Both the position numbers and the translations under genes were made by a program. A DNA stretch of 49,701 nt from Alphaproteobacteria bacterium (GTDB lineage: Bacteria > Pseudomonadota > Alphaproteobacteria > Micropepsales > Micropepsaceae), in assembly GCA_023259375.1 (NCBI GenBank), contig JAHFQC010000027.1:1-49701 (forward strand). The letters run 5' to 3'. The stretch's first letter is position 1. Every line of letters begins with the position of its first letter. Of this stretch, positions 33,320 to 42,008 are shown in pieces. The notes beneath the pieces are model-generated. The model worked only from the letters and a program-made list of their open reading frames with translations, made no database searches and had not been told where the DNA came from.

Positions 33320-34063
33320 TCAAACTTGCTTTCCTACACTCGACAGCATCTTGCGGGCGGCGTCCTGCTCGGCCTCGCGCTTGGAGGTGCCGGTGCCGAC
33401 CTCTGGTGTCTTGCCCGGGACGGAGACCTCCACCGAGAACACCGGGGCGTGATCAGGACCGTCGCGGCCGACCACCTTGTAGACCGGCGGCGCCGCTTTG
33501 GCACCCCGCCCCTGCGCCCATTCCTGCAGCCGGGTCTTGGGGTCGCGCATCTCGGTGTTGAGGGCAGCGAACGCCTCGGTCCAGTAGCGGCGGATGAAGA
33601 TTTTCGCCGCGTCGATCCCACCGTCCAGGTAGAGCGCGGCGATCACCGCCTCGCAGGCGCCGGCCAGGATCTGCAGCTTGCGCCGGCCGCCCGAACCCGC
33701 CTCGGACTTGGCGAGGATCAGGTATTCCGCCATCCCGGCCGCCTCGGCCGCGGCGGCGCAGGCTTCTGCCCGCACCAAATGGTTGAATTTCAGCGCCAGA
33801 TCGCCTTCGTCATCCTTGGGATAGAGCTCGTGCAGCCGCTCGGCGCAGATCAGGCCCAGTACCCGGTCGCCCAGGAATTCAAGCCGCTCGTTGGAGTTGG
33901 GCCCGCTGGCGCTGGCATGGGTAAGCGCCCGGGTCAGCAGTTTCTTATCGGAAAACAGATGCCCGAGGCGTTCTTCCAGCTCAGTCGACGTGGCTGAAGA
34001 ACCGGCCCCAGCGGACGGCCGACGGCCACTTCCAGAACGTGTAGAAATGCGTTTTTCGGTCAT
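33320..34063 (-). CDS. rnc: Ribonuclease III with a substituted catalytic Asp
   Basis: The 247-residue protein has the RNase III domain (signature NERLEFLGDRVLGLI; acidic residues equal to E. coli Glu38, Glu41, Asp45, Glu65 and Glu100 present) and a C-terminal double-stranded RNA-binding domain (DPKTRLQEWAQGRG, then GTGTSKREAEQDAARKML). The block that reads ILADTVEA in E. coli (Asp114, Glu117) reads ILAGACEA: Glu117 is kept but Asp114 is Gly. The only plausible start is ATG 34063, which lies inside lepB and gives an 83-bp overlap; no ATG, GTG or TTG in this frame occurs between it and the lepB stop. RNase III matures rRNA and cuts structured mRNAs. Confidence 0.93.
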   Translation of the reverse strand: MTEKRISTRSGSGRRPSAGAGSSATSTELEERLGHLFSDKKLLTRALTHASASGPNSNERLEFLGDRVLGLICAERLHELYPKDDEGDLALKFNHLVRAEACAAAAEAAGMAEYLILAKSEAGSGGRRKLQILAGACEAVIAALYLDGGIDAAKIFIRRYWTEAFAALNTEMRDPKTRLQEWAQGRGAKAAPPVYKVVGRDGPDHAPVFSVEVSVPGKTPEVGTGTSKREAEQDAARKMLSSVGKQV

Positions 34064-34823
34064 CGATCGAGAGAAATTTGAATTCGGCGCGGCCAACCAG
34101 ATTTTCGGCCGGAAGATAGCCGACGACGCCCCGGCTGTCGTCCGAATCGTCGCGATTGTCACCCATCATGAAGTAGTGCCCGGCGGGCACCGTGTACACC
34201 GGCGTATTGTCGTTGAGACCGTCTATCTCGCGGTCGAGAACATAATAGGACTTGCCGTCCGGCATGGTCTCGCGGTAGCGCGCCACCCGGTGCTGGTAGC
34301 CGTTGTCGTTTTCGACGTAATCGGCCACCCGGACCTTCGGGACCGGCCGGTCGTTAAGATAAAGGACCCCGTGCAGCATCTGGACCCGGTCGCCCGGCAA
34401 GCCAACCACCCGCTTGATGAAATCGCGCTGGGGATCGGTCGGCAGGGCGAACACCGCGACGTCGCCGCGCTCGGGCGTATGGGCCCAGACCCGGCCAAAA
34501 GTGGGCAGGAACCGCCCCCAGGGGAGCGAATACCGGCTGTAGCCGTAGGAGAATTTCTCGACGAAGAGAAAATCGCCGACCAGCAGCGTGTCTTCCATCG
34601 ACCCCGACGGGATGTTGTAGGGCTGGAAAAACAGCGTGCGTTCGACCAGGGCGATCAACAGCGCATAGATCAGGATGCGGACCAGATCCCACCAGGACTC
34701 CGAGGTCTCTTGGGACGCGGGCGACGGGTTCTCGGCAACCGGCAACGCTCCGTCGGGCGACGGCGCATCCGCCATGGCAGTCACGGCAGGGCTGGCAGCG
34801 GCGGGCGTGGTCACGTCGGTCAT
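33981..34823 (-). CDS. lepB: Signal peptidase I
   Basis: The ATG at 34823 gives 280 residues; a TTG upstream (34859) would add 12, and no strong ribosome-binding site decides. The protein has a Pro/Ala-rich cytoplasmic start, one membrane segment (DLVRILIYALLIALVERTLF) and the catalytic Ser/Lys pair: Ser75 in IPSGSM and Lys137 in RDFIKRVVGLPGD. The conserved GDNRDDSDDSR box follows. It cleaves signal peptides of the many exported proteins in this window. Its 3' end overlaps rnc by 83 bp. Confidence 0.95.
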   Translation of the reverse strand: MTDVTTPAAASPAVTAMADAPSPDGALPVAENPSPASQETSESWWDLVRILIYALLIALVERTLFFQPYNIPSGSMEDTLLVGDFLFVEKFSYGYSRYSLPWGRFLPTFGRVWAHTPERGDVAVFALPTDPQRDFIKRVVGLPGDRVQMLHGVLYLNDRPVPKVRVADYVENDNGYQHRVARYRETMPDGKSYYVLDREIDGLNDNTPVYTVPAGHYFMMGDNRDDSDDSRGVVGYLPAENLVGRAEFKFLSIDDRKTHFYTFWKWPSAVRWGRFFSHVD

Positions 34824-34934
34824 GGCCGGGAGGGAACCGGATGGCGCCCCCGCCGTCAAGCCGAAGAGGCTCTTTTTTGAGTGCGCTTTCGCTTCACCGC
34901 CGACTACGCTGGCGCTATCGGCTCCTGAAAGCGC

Positions 34935-35333
34935 TTAGCTGGGATTTGCCGAAATGATGACAATCGCCTGGGCAAGCGGAAAATCGTCGGTAATCGTGAG
35001 GTCGATCTGAGCGACCATGCCCGCCGGCGTGATCGCCTGAAGCCGCGCCAGGGCGCCGCCCGTCAGCGCCATCGTCGGCTTGCCGCCCGGCAGATTCACC
35101 ACGCCCATATCGCGCCAGTAAACGCCACGGTTCATCCCCGTCCCCAGCGCCTTCGAGCACGCCTCCTTGGCGGCAAACCGTTTGGCATACGACGCCCCCC
35201 GCGCGGCCCGCTTGTCCGACTTGGCCCGTTCGACATCGGTAAAGATGCGGTCGAGAAACCGCTCGCCGAACTTCTCGATCGACTGTTCGACGCGCCGGAT
35301 ATCGATCAAATCGTTGCCGATGCCGAGGATCAT
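34935..35333 (-). CDS. acpS: Holo-[acyl-carrier-protein] synthase
   Basis: The 132-residue protein starts at ATG 35333, which overlaps the pdxJ stop (ATGA). Motifs are [16 protein letters not shown] (Mg-binding Asp) and [15 protein letters not shown] (Glu/Lys active site). It transfers phosphopantetheine from CoA to ACP. The pdxJ-acpS-lepB order is common in alphaproteobacteria. Confidence 0.96.
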   Translation of the reverse strand: MILGIGNDLIDIRRVEQSIEKFGERFLDRIFTDVERAKSDKRAARGASYAKRFAAKEACSKALGTGMNRGVYWRDMGVVNLPGGKPTMALTGGALARLQAITPAGMVAQIDLTITDDFPLAQAIVIISANPS

Positions 35334-36058
35334 GCCCTCGCCTCGTCCATCAGCTGGCGCATGCGTTTGATCGAGGCTTCGAGGCCGACGAAGATCGCCT
35401 CGCCGATGATGTAGTGCCCGATGTTGAGTTCCTTGATCTCGCGAATGGCGGCGATCGGCCCGACGTTTTCGTAGGTCAGGCCGTGACCGGCGTGGACTTC
35501 GAGGCCGATCGAAGCGGCGTACTTCGCCGCATCGACACACTTTTTGAGCAGTTCGGCCTGCAAGGCGCCGGTCGCATTTGAATAGGCGCCGGTGTGAAGC
35601 TCCACGACGGGGGCACCAAGAGCACGCGAGGCGTCGAGCTGGCGCTTGTCAGGTTCGATGAACATCGAAACGCGAATGCCGGCATCGACCAGTTCACGCA
35701 CGATCGGCTTCAAGCGGTCGAACTGCCCGGCCGCATCGATGCCGCCTTCGGTGGTGCGCTCCTGCCGGTTTTCCGGAACGATGCAGCAGGCGTGCGGCAG
35801 ATGTTTCAACGCAATGTCCTTCATCTCGGGCGTTGCCGCCATTTCAAGATTGAGCGGGATGCGCAGTTCGAGACGCAGGGATTCGATGTCGTGATCGGAG
35901 ATATGGCGGCGGTCTTCGCGCAAATGCGCGGTGATGCCATCGGCGCCCGCAGCCGCGGCCATCATCGCCGCCCGCAAGGGGCTCGGATGCGAACCGCCGC
36001 GCGCCTGCCGCACGGTCGCCACATGATCGATGTTCACGCCAAGACGAAGTTTTTGCAT
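35330..36058 (-). CDS. pdxJ: Pyridoxine 5'-phosphate synthase
   Basis: The 242-residue TIM barrel begins [20 protein letters not shown] and contains [23 protein letters not shown]-type strands and [13 protein letters not shown], all PdxJ landmarks. It condenses 1-deoxyxylulose 5-phosphate with aminoacetone phosphate to make pyridoxine 5'-phosphate. GGAGATACCGAC before the ATG is a good ribosome-binding site. PLP made by this pathway is the cofactor of the tyrosine phenol-lyase at 46.9 kb. Confidence 0.97.
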   Translation of the reverse strand: MQKLRLGVNIDHVATVRQARGGSHPSPLRAAMMAAAAGADGITAHLREDRRHISDHDIESLRLELRIPLNLEMAATPEMKDIALKHLPHACCIVPENRQERTTEGGIDAAGQFDRLKPIVRELVDAGIRVSMFIEPDKRQLDASRALGAPVVELHTGAYSNATGALQAELLKKCVDAAKYAASIGLEVHAGHGLTYENVGPIAAIREIKELNIGHYIIGEAIFVGLEASIKRMRQLMDEARA

Positions 36059-36154
36059 GTCGGTATCTCCTGGGGAGCGAAATTAGCTCCCTTCGGCGCT
36101 TCGCGCCACTTCCCGCGTGCCAAGGACAAAACCTGCCGCCCGCGGACGCCAGCG

Positions 36155-38407
36155 CTACGTGCTCGCGCTCGGTTCCTGGGCTGGTTCGGGCTCGCGGACG
36201 CGGTCGACGGATTCCACCACCTCGTTGACGCGCAAGGCACCGACGATGTTCTGCAGGTGCACGACATCACGCACCACGACATCGACCTGGAAGTCGAAGA
36301 ACAGCGGATTGCGGTTGATCGTCTTCATGTTGAAGATGTTGCCGCCGGCGTTGCCGATCGCGGTCATTGCCGCCCCGAGCGAACCGGCCGAATTCTTCAC
36401 CCGCACTTTGAGCCGCGCCACGCTCGGCCCCATCTCGGCGGCATGCGTGCCCCAAGCGACGTCGAGCCATTCGACATCGGGATTGGATTGCGCGTTTTCG
36501 AGTTCGGCGCAGTCGATGGTGTGGATCACGGCGCCCTCACCCGGCACCATCAGGCCGACGATGCGGTCGCCCGGCAGCGGGTGGCAACAGGTACCGAGCT
36601 GATAACCGACGCCGCCGGTCAGCCCCTTGATCGAAATGCGCCGGCCTTCGACCGGCTGCTCGACCAGCGCGCGCTTGCGCCGTTCGGGATCGGTCTTGAG
36701 TTCGGGATAGACCGCTTCGAGCACTTCACGGCCGCGCAACGCCCCGCCGCCAACCTGGGCGAACACGTCTTCGCTCTTGCTGAGGCCGAGCTTCTTGGCG
36801 ACGCCATCCACCGCCTTGTCGGTCAGCGAGAAATTCTCGTCGGTGAAGACCTTTTCGAGGATCTTGCGGCCCAGCTTGATGTGCTCGCCCCGCTGCTGCT
36901 GGCGCAGGAAGCGGCGGATTTCGGCCCGGGCACGGCCGGTAACGACGAACTGCTCCCACAGCGGCGACGGCGTTTCGTCCTTGCCGGAAATGATCTCGAC
37001 CTGGTCGCCGTTGCGCAGCGGCGTGTAGAGCGGCACCGGCGTGCCGTTGACCTTGGCGCCGAGGGTGCGATGGCCGAGATCGGTGTGAACCTGATAGGCG
37101 AAGTCGATCGGCGTGGCGCCGCGCGGCAGCGGGATCAGGTCGCCCTTGGGCGTGAAACAGAATACCTGGTCCTGATAGAGATTGAGGCGCGACTGCTCGA
37201 AGAACTCTTCCGCCGTATTGCCCTGCTCGAGCAGGTCGACCATTTCGCGCAGCCACTCGTAGGCGCGGTTCTCGCCGTTCTCGCCGGTGTCGGATTTGAC
37301 GTCGCGATAGCGCCAGTGCGCCGCGATGCCCCGCTCGGCGATGTCGTGCATGTCCTGGGTGCGGATCTGGACTTCGACACGCTGGCGCTCCGGCCCGATC
37401 AGGGTGGTGTGCAGCGACTTGTAGCCGTTGGGCTTGGGCGTCGAGATGAAATCCTTGAACCGCGCCGGCACCGCTTGCCACGCCAGATGCAGAACACCGA
37501 GCGCCCGGTAGCAATCCGGCTCGCTGCGGACGATGACGCGGAAGGCGAACACGTCGGATAGCTGCTCGAAGTTGATCTTCTTGTCCTGCAGCTTGCGCCA
37601 GATCGAGAACGGGCGCTTGGCGCGGCCGTAGACCCAGCATTCGAGGTCGTTCTCGGCAAGCTTGCGCTTGATCTGGTCGGCGACGCGGTCGATCAGCTTG
37701 CCGCGGCTGGAGTCCATGCGGTCGAGACGGGCGACGATGGATTTGCGCGCTTCGGGATAGAGTTCGGCGAACGCCAGATCTTCGAGCTCCTCGCGGACAT
37801 GCTGCATGCCGATGCGGCCGGCCAACGGGGCGTAGACGTCGAACGTCTCCTGGGCGATGCGGCGGCGCTTTTCCGGCTGATTGATGAAGCCAAGGGTGCG
37901 CATGTTGTGCAGGCGGTCGGCGAGCTTGACCAGCAGCACCCGGATGTCGCCGGTGATCGCCAGCATCAGCTTGCGGAAATTCTCGGCCTGCTTGGTGCGC
38001 TCGGAAAATACCTCAAGACCGGTCAGCTTGGTGACGCCGTCCACCAGATCGGCGATCTCCTTGCCGAAATTCTCCTTGATGTCGTCGTAGGTGGCGACCG
38101 TGTCCTCGATGGTGTCGTGCAGCAGCGCGGTCGCGATGGTGGCCTCGTCGAGCTTCAGCTCGGTCAGGATCGCCGCGACTTCGAGGGGATGCGCGAAATA
38201 GGGATCGCCCGAGGCCCGGAACTGCTTACCGTGGGCCTTCATGGCGTAAACATAGGCCCGGTTCAGCAAAGCCTCGTCGGCTTCAGGGTCATAGGCTTTG
38301 ACGCGATCCACCAGCTCCGTCTGGCGCATCAGCTTGCGGCGGCTGCGCGCGCGAGGCGGGATCATCGGTACGACGTTGTCTTTATCTGTCTGAGGGGACG
38401 CGTTCAT
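36155..38407 (-). CDS. Bifunctional (p)ppGpp synthetase/hydrolase (Rsh, RelA/SpoT family)
   Basis: The 750-residue protein has all the domains of a long Rsh. The HD hydrolase has His73, His97-Asp98 and Glu101-Asp102 in ALLHDTIEDT. The synthetase has RFKDFISTPKPNGYKSLHTT; the RxKD form is typical of bifunctional enzymes. A TGS domain (FCFTPKGDLIPLPRGATPID) and a C-terminal ACT domain follow. It is probably the only long stringent-response enzyme in such a genome. rpoZ lies just upstream, the usual pairing. Confidence 0.96.
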   Translation of the reverse strand: MNASPQTDKDNVVPMIPPRARSRRKLMRQTELVDRVKAYDPEADEALLNRAYVYAMKAHGKQFRASGDPYFAHPLEVAAILTELKLDEATIATALLHDTIEDTVATYDDIKENFGKEIADLVDGVTKLTGLEVFSERTKQAENFRKLMLAITGDIRVLLVKLADRLHNMRTLGFINQPEKRRRIAQETFDVYAPLAGRIGMQHVREELEDLAFAELYPEARKSIVARLDRMDSSRGKLIDRVADQIKRKLAENDLECWVYGRAKRPFSIWRKLQDKKINFEQLSDVFAFRVIVRSEPDCYRALGVLHLAWQAVPARFKDFISTPKPNGYKSLHTTLIGPERQRVEVQIRTQDMHDIAERGIAAHWRYRDVKSDTGENGENRAYEWLREMVDLLEQGNTAEEFFEQSRLNLYQDQVFCFTPKGDLIPLPRGATPIDFAYQVHTDLGHRTLGAKVNGTPVPLYTPLRNGDQVEIISGKDETPSPLWEQFVVTGRARAEIRRFLRQQQRGEHIKLGRKILEKVFTDENFSLTDKAVDGVAKKLGLSKSEDVFAQVGGGALRGREVLEAVYPELKTDPERRKRALVEQPVEGRRISIKGLTGGVGYQLGTCCHPLPGDRIVGLMVPGEGAVIHTIDCAELENAQSNPDVEWLDVAWGTHAAEMGPSVARLKVRVKNSAGSLGAAMTAIGNAGGNIFNMKTINRNPLFFDFQVDVVVRDVVHLQNIVGALRVNEVVESVDRVREPEPAQEPSAST

Positions 38408-38550
38408 TCCTATATTATATAGGCACAGATATTTGAAATCGGAAAACCGGAACGGGCTCAGGCGACAAAAAAGTTCCCGCGCGCAGCACTTTTCAGCCGG
38501 TGTGTCGCCTCGATGCCGTCATCGCAGTTTTTTTCGCGATAAGCCGAGCC

Positions 38551-38587
38551 CAAAAAAGAAAGGCCCGAGTGTGTGACCCGGGCCTTT
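38551..38587 (-). terminator. Rho-independent terminator after rpoZ
   Basis: A 9-bp stem (AAAGGCCCG 38559-38567 with CGGGCCTTT 38579-38587) has an 11-nt loop and is followed on the minus strand by TTTCTTTTTT. It separates rpoZ from rsh, so rsh needs a promoter in 38408-38550 or depends on read-through. Confidence 0.8.
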
Positions 38588-38611
38588 CGCGAATCTCTGG
38601 TGAAGAGTCGA

Positions 38612-38998
38612 TTACTCTTCGTAGTCTTCGGCCGGTTCAGGCTGCGGTTCGGCGCGGCGCTGAGCCTCGCTGGTGAGCGCACGCAGCAGCTCTTCTTCGG
38701 TCACCTGACGGAACGAGGGATCCTCGCGGCCATCATCGGTATCGGGACGGGCCTCCTCCGGCTCATCGACCTCGGCGTGCTTCTGCAGCGACTTGATGTG
38801 ATCTTCGCGCAGGTTTTCCGGTGTCAGCTCCTGGGCCGCAATTTCGCGCAGCGCCACGACCGGGTTTTTATCGCGATCGCGATCAACCAGGGTCTCTGCA
38901 CCGCCCGAAAGCTGGCGGGCCCGGAACGCGGCCGACAACACAAGGTCGAACCGGTTGGGAATCTTATCTACGCAGTCTTCAACGGTGACGCGGGCCAT
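38612..38998 (-). CDS. rpoZ: DNA-directed RNA polymerase subunit omega
   Basis: The 128-residue protein starts with the conserved [20 protein letters not shown] and RARQLSGG, then [12 protein letters not shown]. The C-terminal 60 residues are acidic (Glu/Asp-rich) and longer than in E. coli omega. Omega stabilises beta' and forms part of a ppGpp site, which fits its place next to rsh. Confidence 0.96.
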   Translation of the reverse strand: MARVTVEDCVDKIPNRFDLVLSAAFRARQLSGGAETLVDRDRDKNPVVALREIAAQELTPENLREDHIKSLQKHAEVDEPEEARPDTDDGREDPSFRQVTEEELLRALTSEAQRRAEPQPEPAEDYEE

Positions 38999-39068
38999 TA
39001 TTTCTCAATCCTGCGGTTTTCAGGGAGGCTGGCGAACCTATAGGAAACGCCGGACGGGGACAAGTCCT

Positions 39069-39605
39069 TTATCCGGCCTGGGAATCCGGCAATTTGGGGG
39101 CGGTATCCAGCAGCACCCTCGCCCGCCGCCAGATCTCCCAGGATTGAGCCGCCACCAACCCCAGGGCGAACAGGAGGGCGGCGTCGGTATAAGTGAGCGC
39201 GCTTGAAGATGGATGCCGGAAGGCCTGCGGCGGCTGCCCGCCCTCCACCACCAGTCGGACCACGTAGCGCGAGGCGAAAATGGCCAGAAACAGCGCCATG
39301 CCGATCGGCGACATTTTCGAGGTGATGGCCCCGGTCTCGGGATCGAGGGTGAGGTTCTGGTGGCGGGCCGAGAGATAGCCGAGGCCGATCCCCGCCGCCG
39401 CGCAGACCACGAAGATCGCCAGCGACAGTGGCGTGATCGGCGCGGGATGGATGAAAGCGAGCAGCGCGAACACGGCGAGCATGGCGGGGCGAACCCACAG
39501 CCGGTTCGGCTTCAAGGGGCGTCCCTGACTCTGCTTGCGCAGGCGCCAGACCACCAATCCCATCACCAGAACCGGCATCAGATACGGCATGAACTGTTGG
39601 GGCAT
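39069..39605 (-). CDS. CcdC/DUF1453-like membrane protein
   Basis: The 178-residue protein has four or five transmembrane segments, beginning MPYLMPVLVMGLVVWRLRKQ. The sequence (GRPLKPNRLWVRPAML, then SKMSPIGMALFLAIFASRYV) resembles CcdC-like/DUF1453 proteins. Function is unknown. The ribosome-binding site is GAGGA. It lies 9 bp after the next lipoprotein gene, in one unit. Confidence 0.7.
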   Translation of the reverse strand: MPQQFMPYLMPVLVMGLVVWRLRKQSQGRPLKPNRLWVRPAMLAVFALLAFIHPAPITPLSLAIFVVCAAAGIGLGYLSARHQNLTLDPETGAITSKMSPIGMALFLAIFASRYVVRLVVEGGQPPQAFRHPSSSALTYTDAALLFALGLVAAQSWEIWRRARVLLDTAPKLPDSQAG

Positions 39606-39614
39606 CAGTATCCT

Positions 39615-40028
39615 CTAGAAAGACCCGCAAACCGGGGTTTCGACGAGCAGAACCGACTCCTGGTGGAAGCGCGCGCGATAGGCGGCGCGGATCGCCTCCA
39701 GTTTGGTCGCATCCGCAGGCTTGCCCGTGACAACGACCAAGAGCCGTTTTGACGGCTCGCGCACGATCCCGGAGCGGTCCTTCCACTGCCCTTTGGCATC
39801 CGTGATGGTCAAGCCGTCGGGAAAACGCGGGGTGATTTCCGCATCGACGAAGCGCTGCCAGTCGGTCTCGCTCACCATGCCGCCGCCGGGAATCGATAAG
39901 CCGAAAGTGAGCTCGGCCGACGTCATTGGCGCCAACCCGGCCGGACAGGACTGCCCGCCGGAGGCCGCGCAACCGGCCAGGACTGCAGCGAGGAGGAGCC
40001 CACTTCCGCTACGCTCCAAATTCCCCAT
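39615..40028 (-). CDS. DUF3574 lipoprotein
   Basis: The 137-residue protein has a lipobox (LLLAAVLAGCAASG; lipidated Cys20). The body TFGLSIPGGG, then ETDWQRFVDAEITPRFPDGL and REPSKRLLVVV is the DUF3574 pattern. Two further cysteines (in GGQSCPAG and ETPVCGSF) may form a disulphide. Function is unknown; it should be anchored in the cell envelope. Confidence 0.78.
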   Translation of the reverse strand: MGNLERSGSGLLLAAVLAGCAASGGQSCPAGLAPMTSAELTFGLSIPGGGMVSETDWQRFVDAEITPRFPDGLTITDAKGQWKDRSGIVREPSKRLLVVVTGKPADATKLEAIRAAYRARFHQESVLLVETPVCGSF

Positions 40029-40051
40029 TTTCCTACAGCCCCTTAGCTTGG

Positions 40052-40119
40052 TTACCCACTGTTTACCCTAAAGGTTTCCAGGTCCCAAAAAGGTCCCAGC
40101 GGTGTTTACTAGTCGTTAA
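40052..40119 (+). promoter_or_regulatory. Candidate CtrA boxes upstream of sciP
   Basis: Two sites resemble the CtrA consensus TTAA-N7-TTAA: TTTA-N7-TTAA at 40105-40119 (one mismatch) and TTAC-N7-TTAC at 40052-40066 (two mismatches). The nearer one is 72 bp before the sciP ATG. CtrA activates sciP in Caulobacter. Confidence 0.45.
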
Positions 40120-40190
40120 ACCCCTTACGCCAGTTTGTCACATGCCTGCTGCGACAGATTCTCAGTTTCGCAAGCGTTGAGGAGGACAGG

Positions 40191-40466
40191 ATGGATAGGT
40201 TGCTTAGCGATCAAATGGTGTTGCCCCGCCCGATCACCCTCGCCGATCTCCCCCCGCGGGATACCGTCCGCTGGGTCAGCCGCCGCAAGGCGGCCGTGGT
40301 CGCCGCGGTGCAAGCCGGAGTCATAAGCCTGCCCGACGCCTGCACCCGGTACGCCCTCTCGGTCGAGGAATTCCTGTCGTGGCAGCGCACGGTCGAGCGC
40401 CACGGCGTCCCCGGCCTGCGCGTCACCCACTCTCGGGATTACCGTCAGCCGGGACTGGACCGGTAA
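40191..40466 (+). CDS. sciP: CtrA inhibitor SciP (DUF1153)
   Basis: The 91-residue helix-turn-helix protein contains the nearly invariant DUF1153 core LPPRDTVRWVSRRKAAVVAA, then VISLPDACTRYALSVEEFL and WQRTVERHG. In Caulobacter SciP binds CtrA and blocks activation of CtrA-dependent promoters in early cell cycle. GAGGAGGA precedes the ATG. Its presence implies a CtrA pathway in this organism. Confidence 0.92.
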   Translation: MDRLLSDQMVLPRPITLADLPPRDTVRWVSRRKAAVVAAVQAGVISLPDACTRYALSVEEFLSWQRTVERHGVPGLRVTHSRDYRQPGLDR

Positions 40467-40469
40467 ACG

Positions 40470-41324
40470 TCAGCTGCCCTCCGGTTTCGGGGGCAGCGCC
40501 TTTGGGGCCGCCATGGTGCCGATCGCCTTGGCGGCTTCGACAAACTCGCTGGGCATCATCACCACGGTCATGGTGTTCTGCTCGGCGCCGATCTCGGTCA
40601 GCATCTGCATACGCCTGAGTTCCAGCGAAGCCGGCGTGCGCATGATTTCGTGACCGGCTTCCTGCAGCAGCTTCGCCGCCTCGAATTCCGCCGACGCCTT
40701 GATGATACGGGCGCGCTTCTCGCGCTGGGCCTCGGCCTCCTGGGCCATGGCGCGCTGCATCGATGCCGGGATCTCGACGTTCTTCATCTCGACGTTCTGG
40801 ACTTCGACGCCCCACGCCTCCGTCACCTGATCAACCCGCGACTTGATGATCGCAGCCATTTTCTCGCGCTCGCGTAAGACGTCGTCGAGCGGATGGGCGC
40901 CGATCACGTTGCGCAGCGTGGTGAGTGCAACCTGGATGACGGCATCGCGCACGTCCTGCACTTCGATGACCGCCAGATCGGGTTTGACGATGCGGTACCA
41001 GATCACGGCATTGACCTGGATCGGAACGCTGTCGCGGGTCATCGCCTCCTGCTTCTCGACGCCGTCCGTCAGAACGCGAATGTCGACCTTGCGGGCGTAT
41101 TCGATGCCGAACGGAACGATCCAGAACAGGCCCGGGCCCGCGGTGCGTTTGTAGGCGCCGAAACGAAACACCAGGGCGCGCTCGTATTGCTGCGCAATGC
41201 GAAAGCCCGAAATGATGATGAAGCAGAAGACGCCCAAGCCCACCCAGAACGACGGCATCATCAGAATGCGCGGCAGACCGTTAGCGCCCGCCGCCAAAAA
41301 CGAGTCATAGAACGCCTGAAACAT
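40470..41324 (-). CDS. SPFH/stomatin-like (slipin) membrane protein
   Basis: The 284-residue protein has one N-terminal membrane segment (PSFWVGLGVFCFIIISGFRI) followed by a stomatin/Band 7 domain: QQYERALVFRFGAYKRTAGP, PFGIEYARKVDIRV and DVRDAVIQVALTTLRNVIG. A coiled-coil tail follows (QEAEAQREKRARIIKASAEF). Bacterial slipins scaffold membrane proteases; they are often beside NfeD, which is not seen here. The ATG at 41324 is preferred over an upstream start. Confidence 0.88.
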   Translation of the reverse strand: MFQAFYDSFLAAGANGLPRILMMPSFWVGLGVFCFIIISGFRIAQQYERALVFRFGAYKRTAGPGLFWIVPFGIEYARKVDIRVLTDGVEKQEAMTRDSVPIQVNAVIWYRIVKPDLAVIEVQDVRDAVIQVALTTLRNVIGAHPLDDVLREREKMAAIIKSRVDQVTEAWGVEVQNVEMKNVEIPASMQRAMAQEAEAQREKRARIIKASAEFEAAKLLQEAGHEIMRTPASLELRRMQMLTEIGAEQNTMTVVMMPSEFVEAAKAIGTMAAPKALPPKPEGS

Positions 41325-41415
41325 GCGCCATTCCCCCCCATTCCCCGGGCGCATTAAAGCACTTCGACGGACGGGACGAAATCGCCGCCTCCCGGACGGG
41401 GAATAAGGTTCCGTC

Positions 41416-41910
41416 TCAGGCGGTTATCCGGGCGACCGCAGCAACATCGGCGTCCGGCAACGCCGCCAGCAGCGCGGCGACGGTCTTTCCCGACACCGGA
41501 TGCACCCATCCCGGCGCAATGTCGGCGAGCGGCTTCAACACAAAAGCACGATCCTGAGCGCGCGGATGCGGCAACACCGGCGGCCCCTGCTCTACCCGGC
41601 CGTCATAGTCGATCAGATCGAGATCGAGGGTGCGGGGCGCATTGGGAAGAGTTCGTTCGCGGCCGAACGCGGCTTCGATGACATGTAAAGCTGCCAACAA
41701 TCCGGCCGGACCAAGCGGCGTCTGCACCAGCGCGATGCCGTTGACATAAGGCGGCTCGGCCGGGTCAGGCCAGGCGGGCGAATGGTAGAACGGGGAAACC
41801 TTCAGCACGCGTATACGTTGGTCAGCCATGGCGCCCAGGGAGGACGCGATCGTGATAGCCGGAGGCCCCGCCGAAGACGAAAGATTTGCGCCCAACGCAA
41901 TCAGGATCAT
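41416..41910 (-). CDS. folK: 2-amino-4-hydroxy-6-hydroxymethyldihydropteridine pyrophosphokinase
   Basis: The 164-residue HPPK has ILIALGANLSSS at its start and the signatures RTLDLDLIDYDG (Mg-binding Asp pair) and LPHPRAQDRAFVLKPLADI. It transfers pyrophosphate from ATP in folate synthesis. The ATG at 41910 has GGTGA 6 bp upstream; a GTG three codons earlier has no ribosome-binding site. It is divergent from the NYN gene (98-bp gap). Confidence 0.94.
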   Translation of the reverse strand: MILIALGANLSSSAGPPAITIASSLGAMADQRIRVLKVSPFYHSPAWPDPAEPPYVNGIALVQTPLGPAGLLAALHVIEAAFGRERTLPNAPRTLDLDLIDYDGRVEQGPPVLPHPRAQDRAFVLKPLADIAPGWVHPVSGKTVAALLAALPDADVAAVARITA

Positions 41911-42008
41911 GTCAGTCACCGCTTTGCGCCGGTCAGGCGTTGCGCTAGAACAATAGCAGCCGCGGGGGGATTTGCCCGGCCGGTCGTAAATATTCTTCGG
42001 AGGTCATT

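Noticed and set aside
38458..38682. A 74-codon minus-strand frame between rsh and rpoZ
   Set aside because: It runs through the rpoZ terminator and overlaps the end of rpoZ in another frame.
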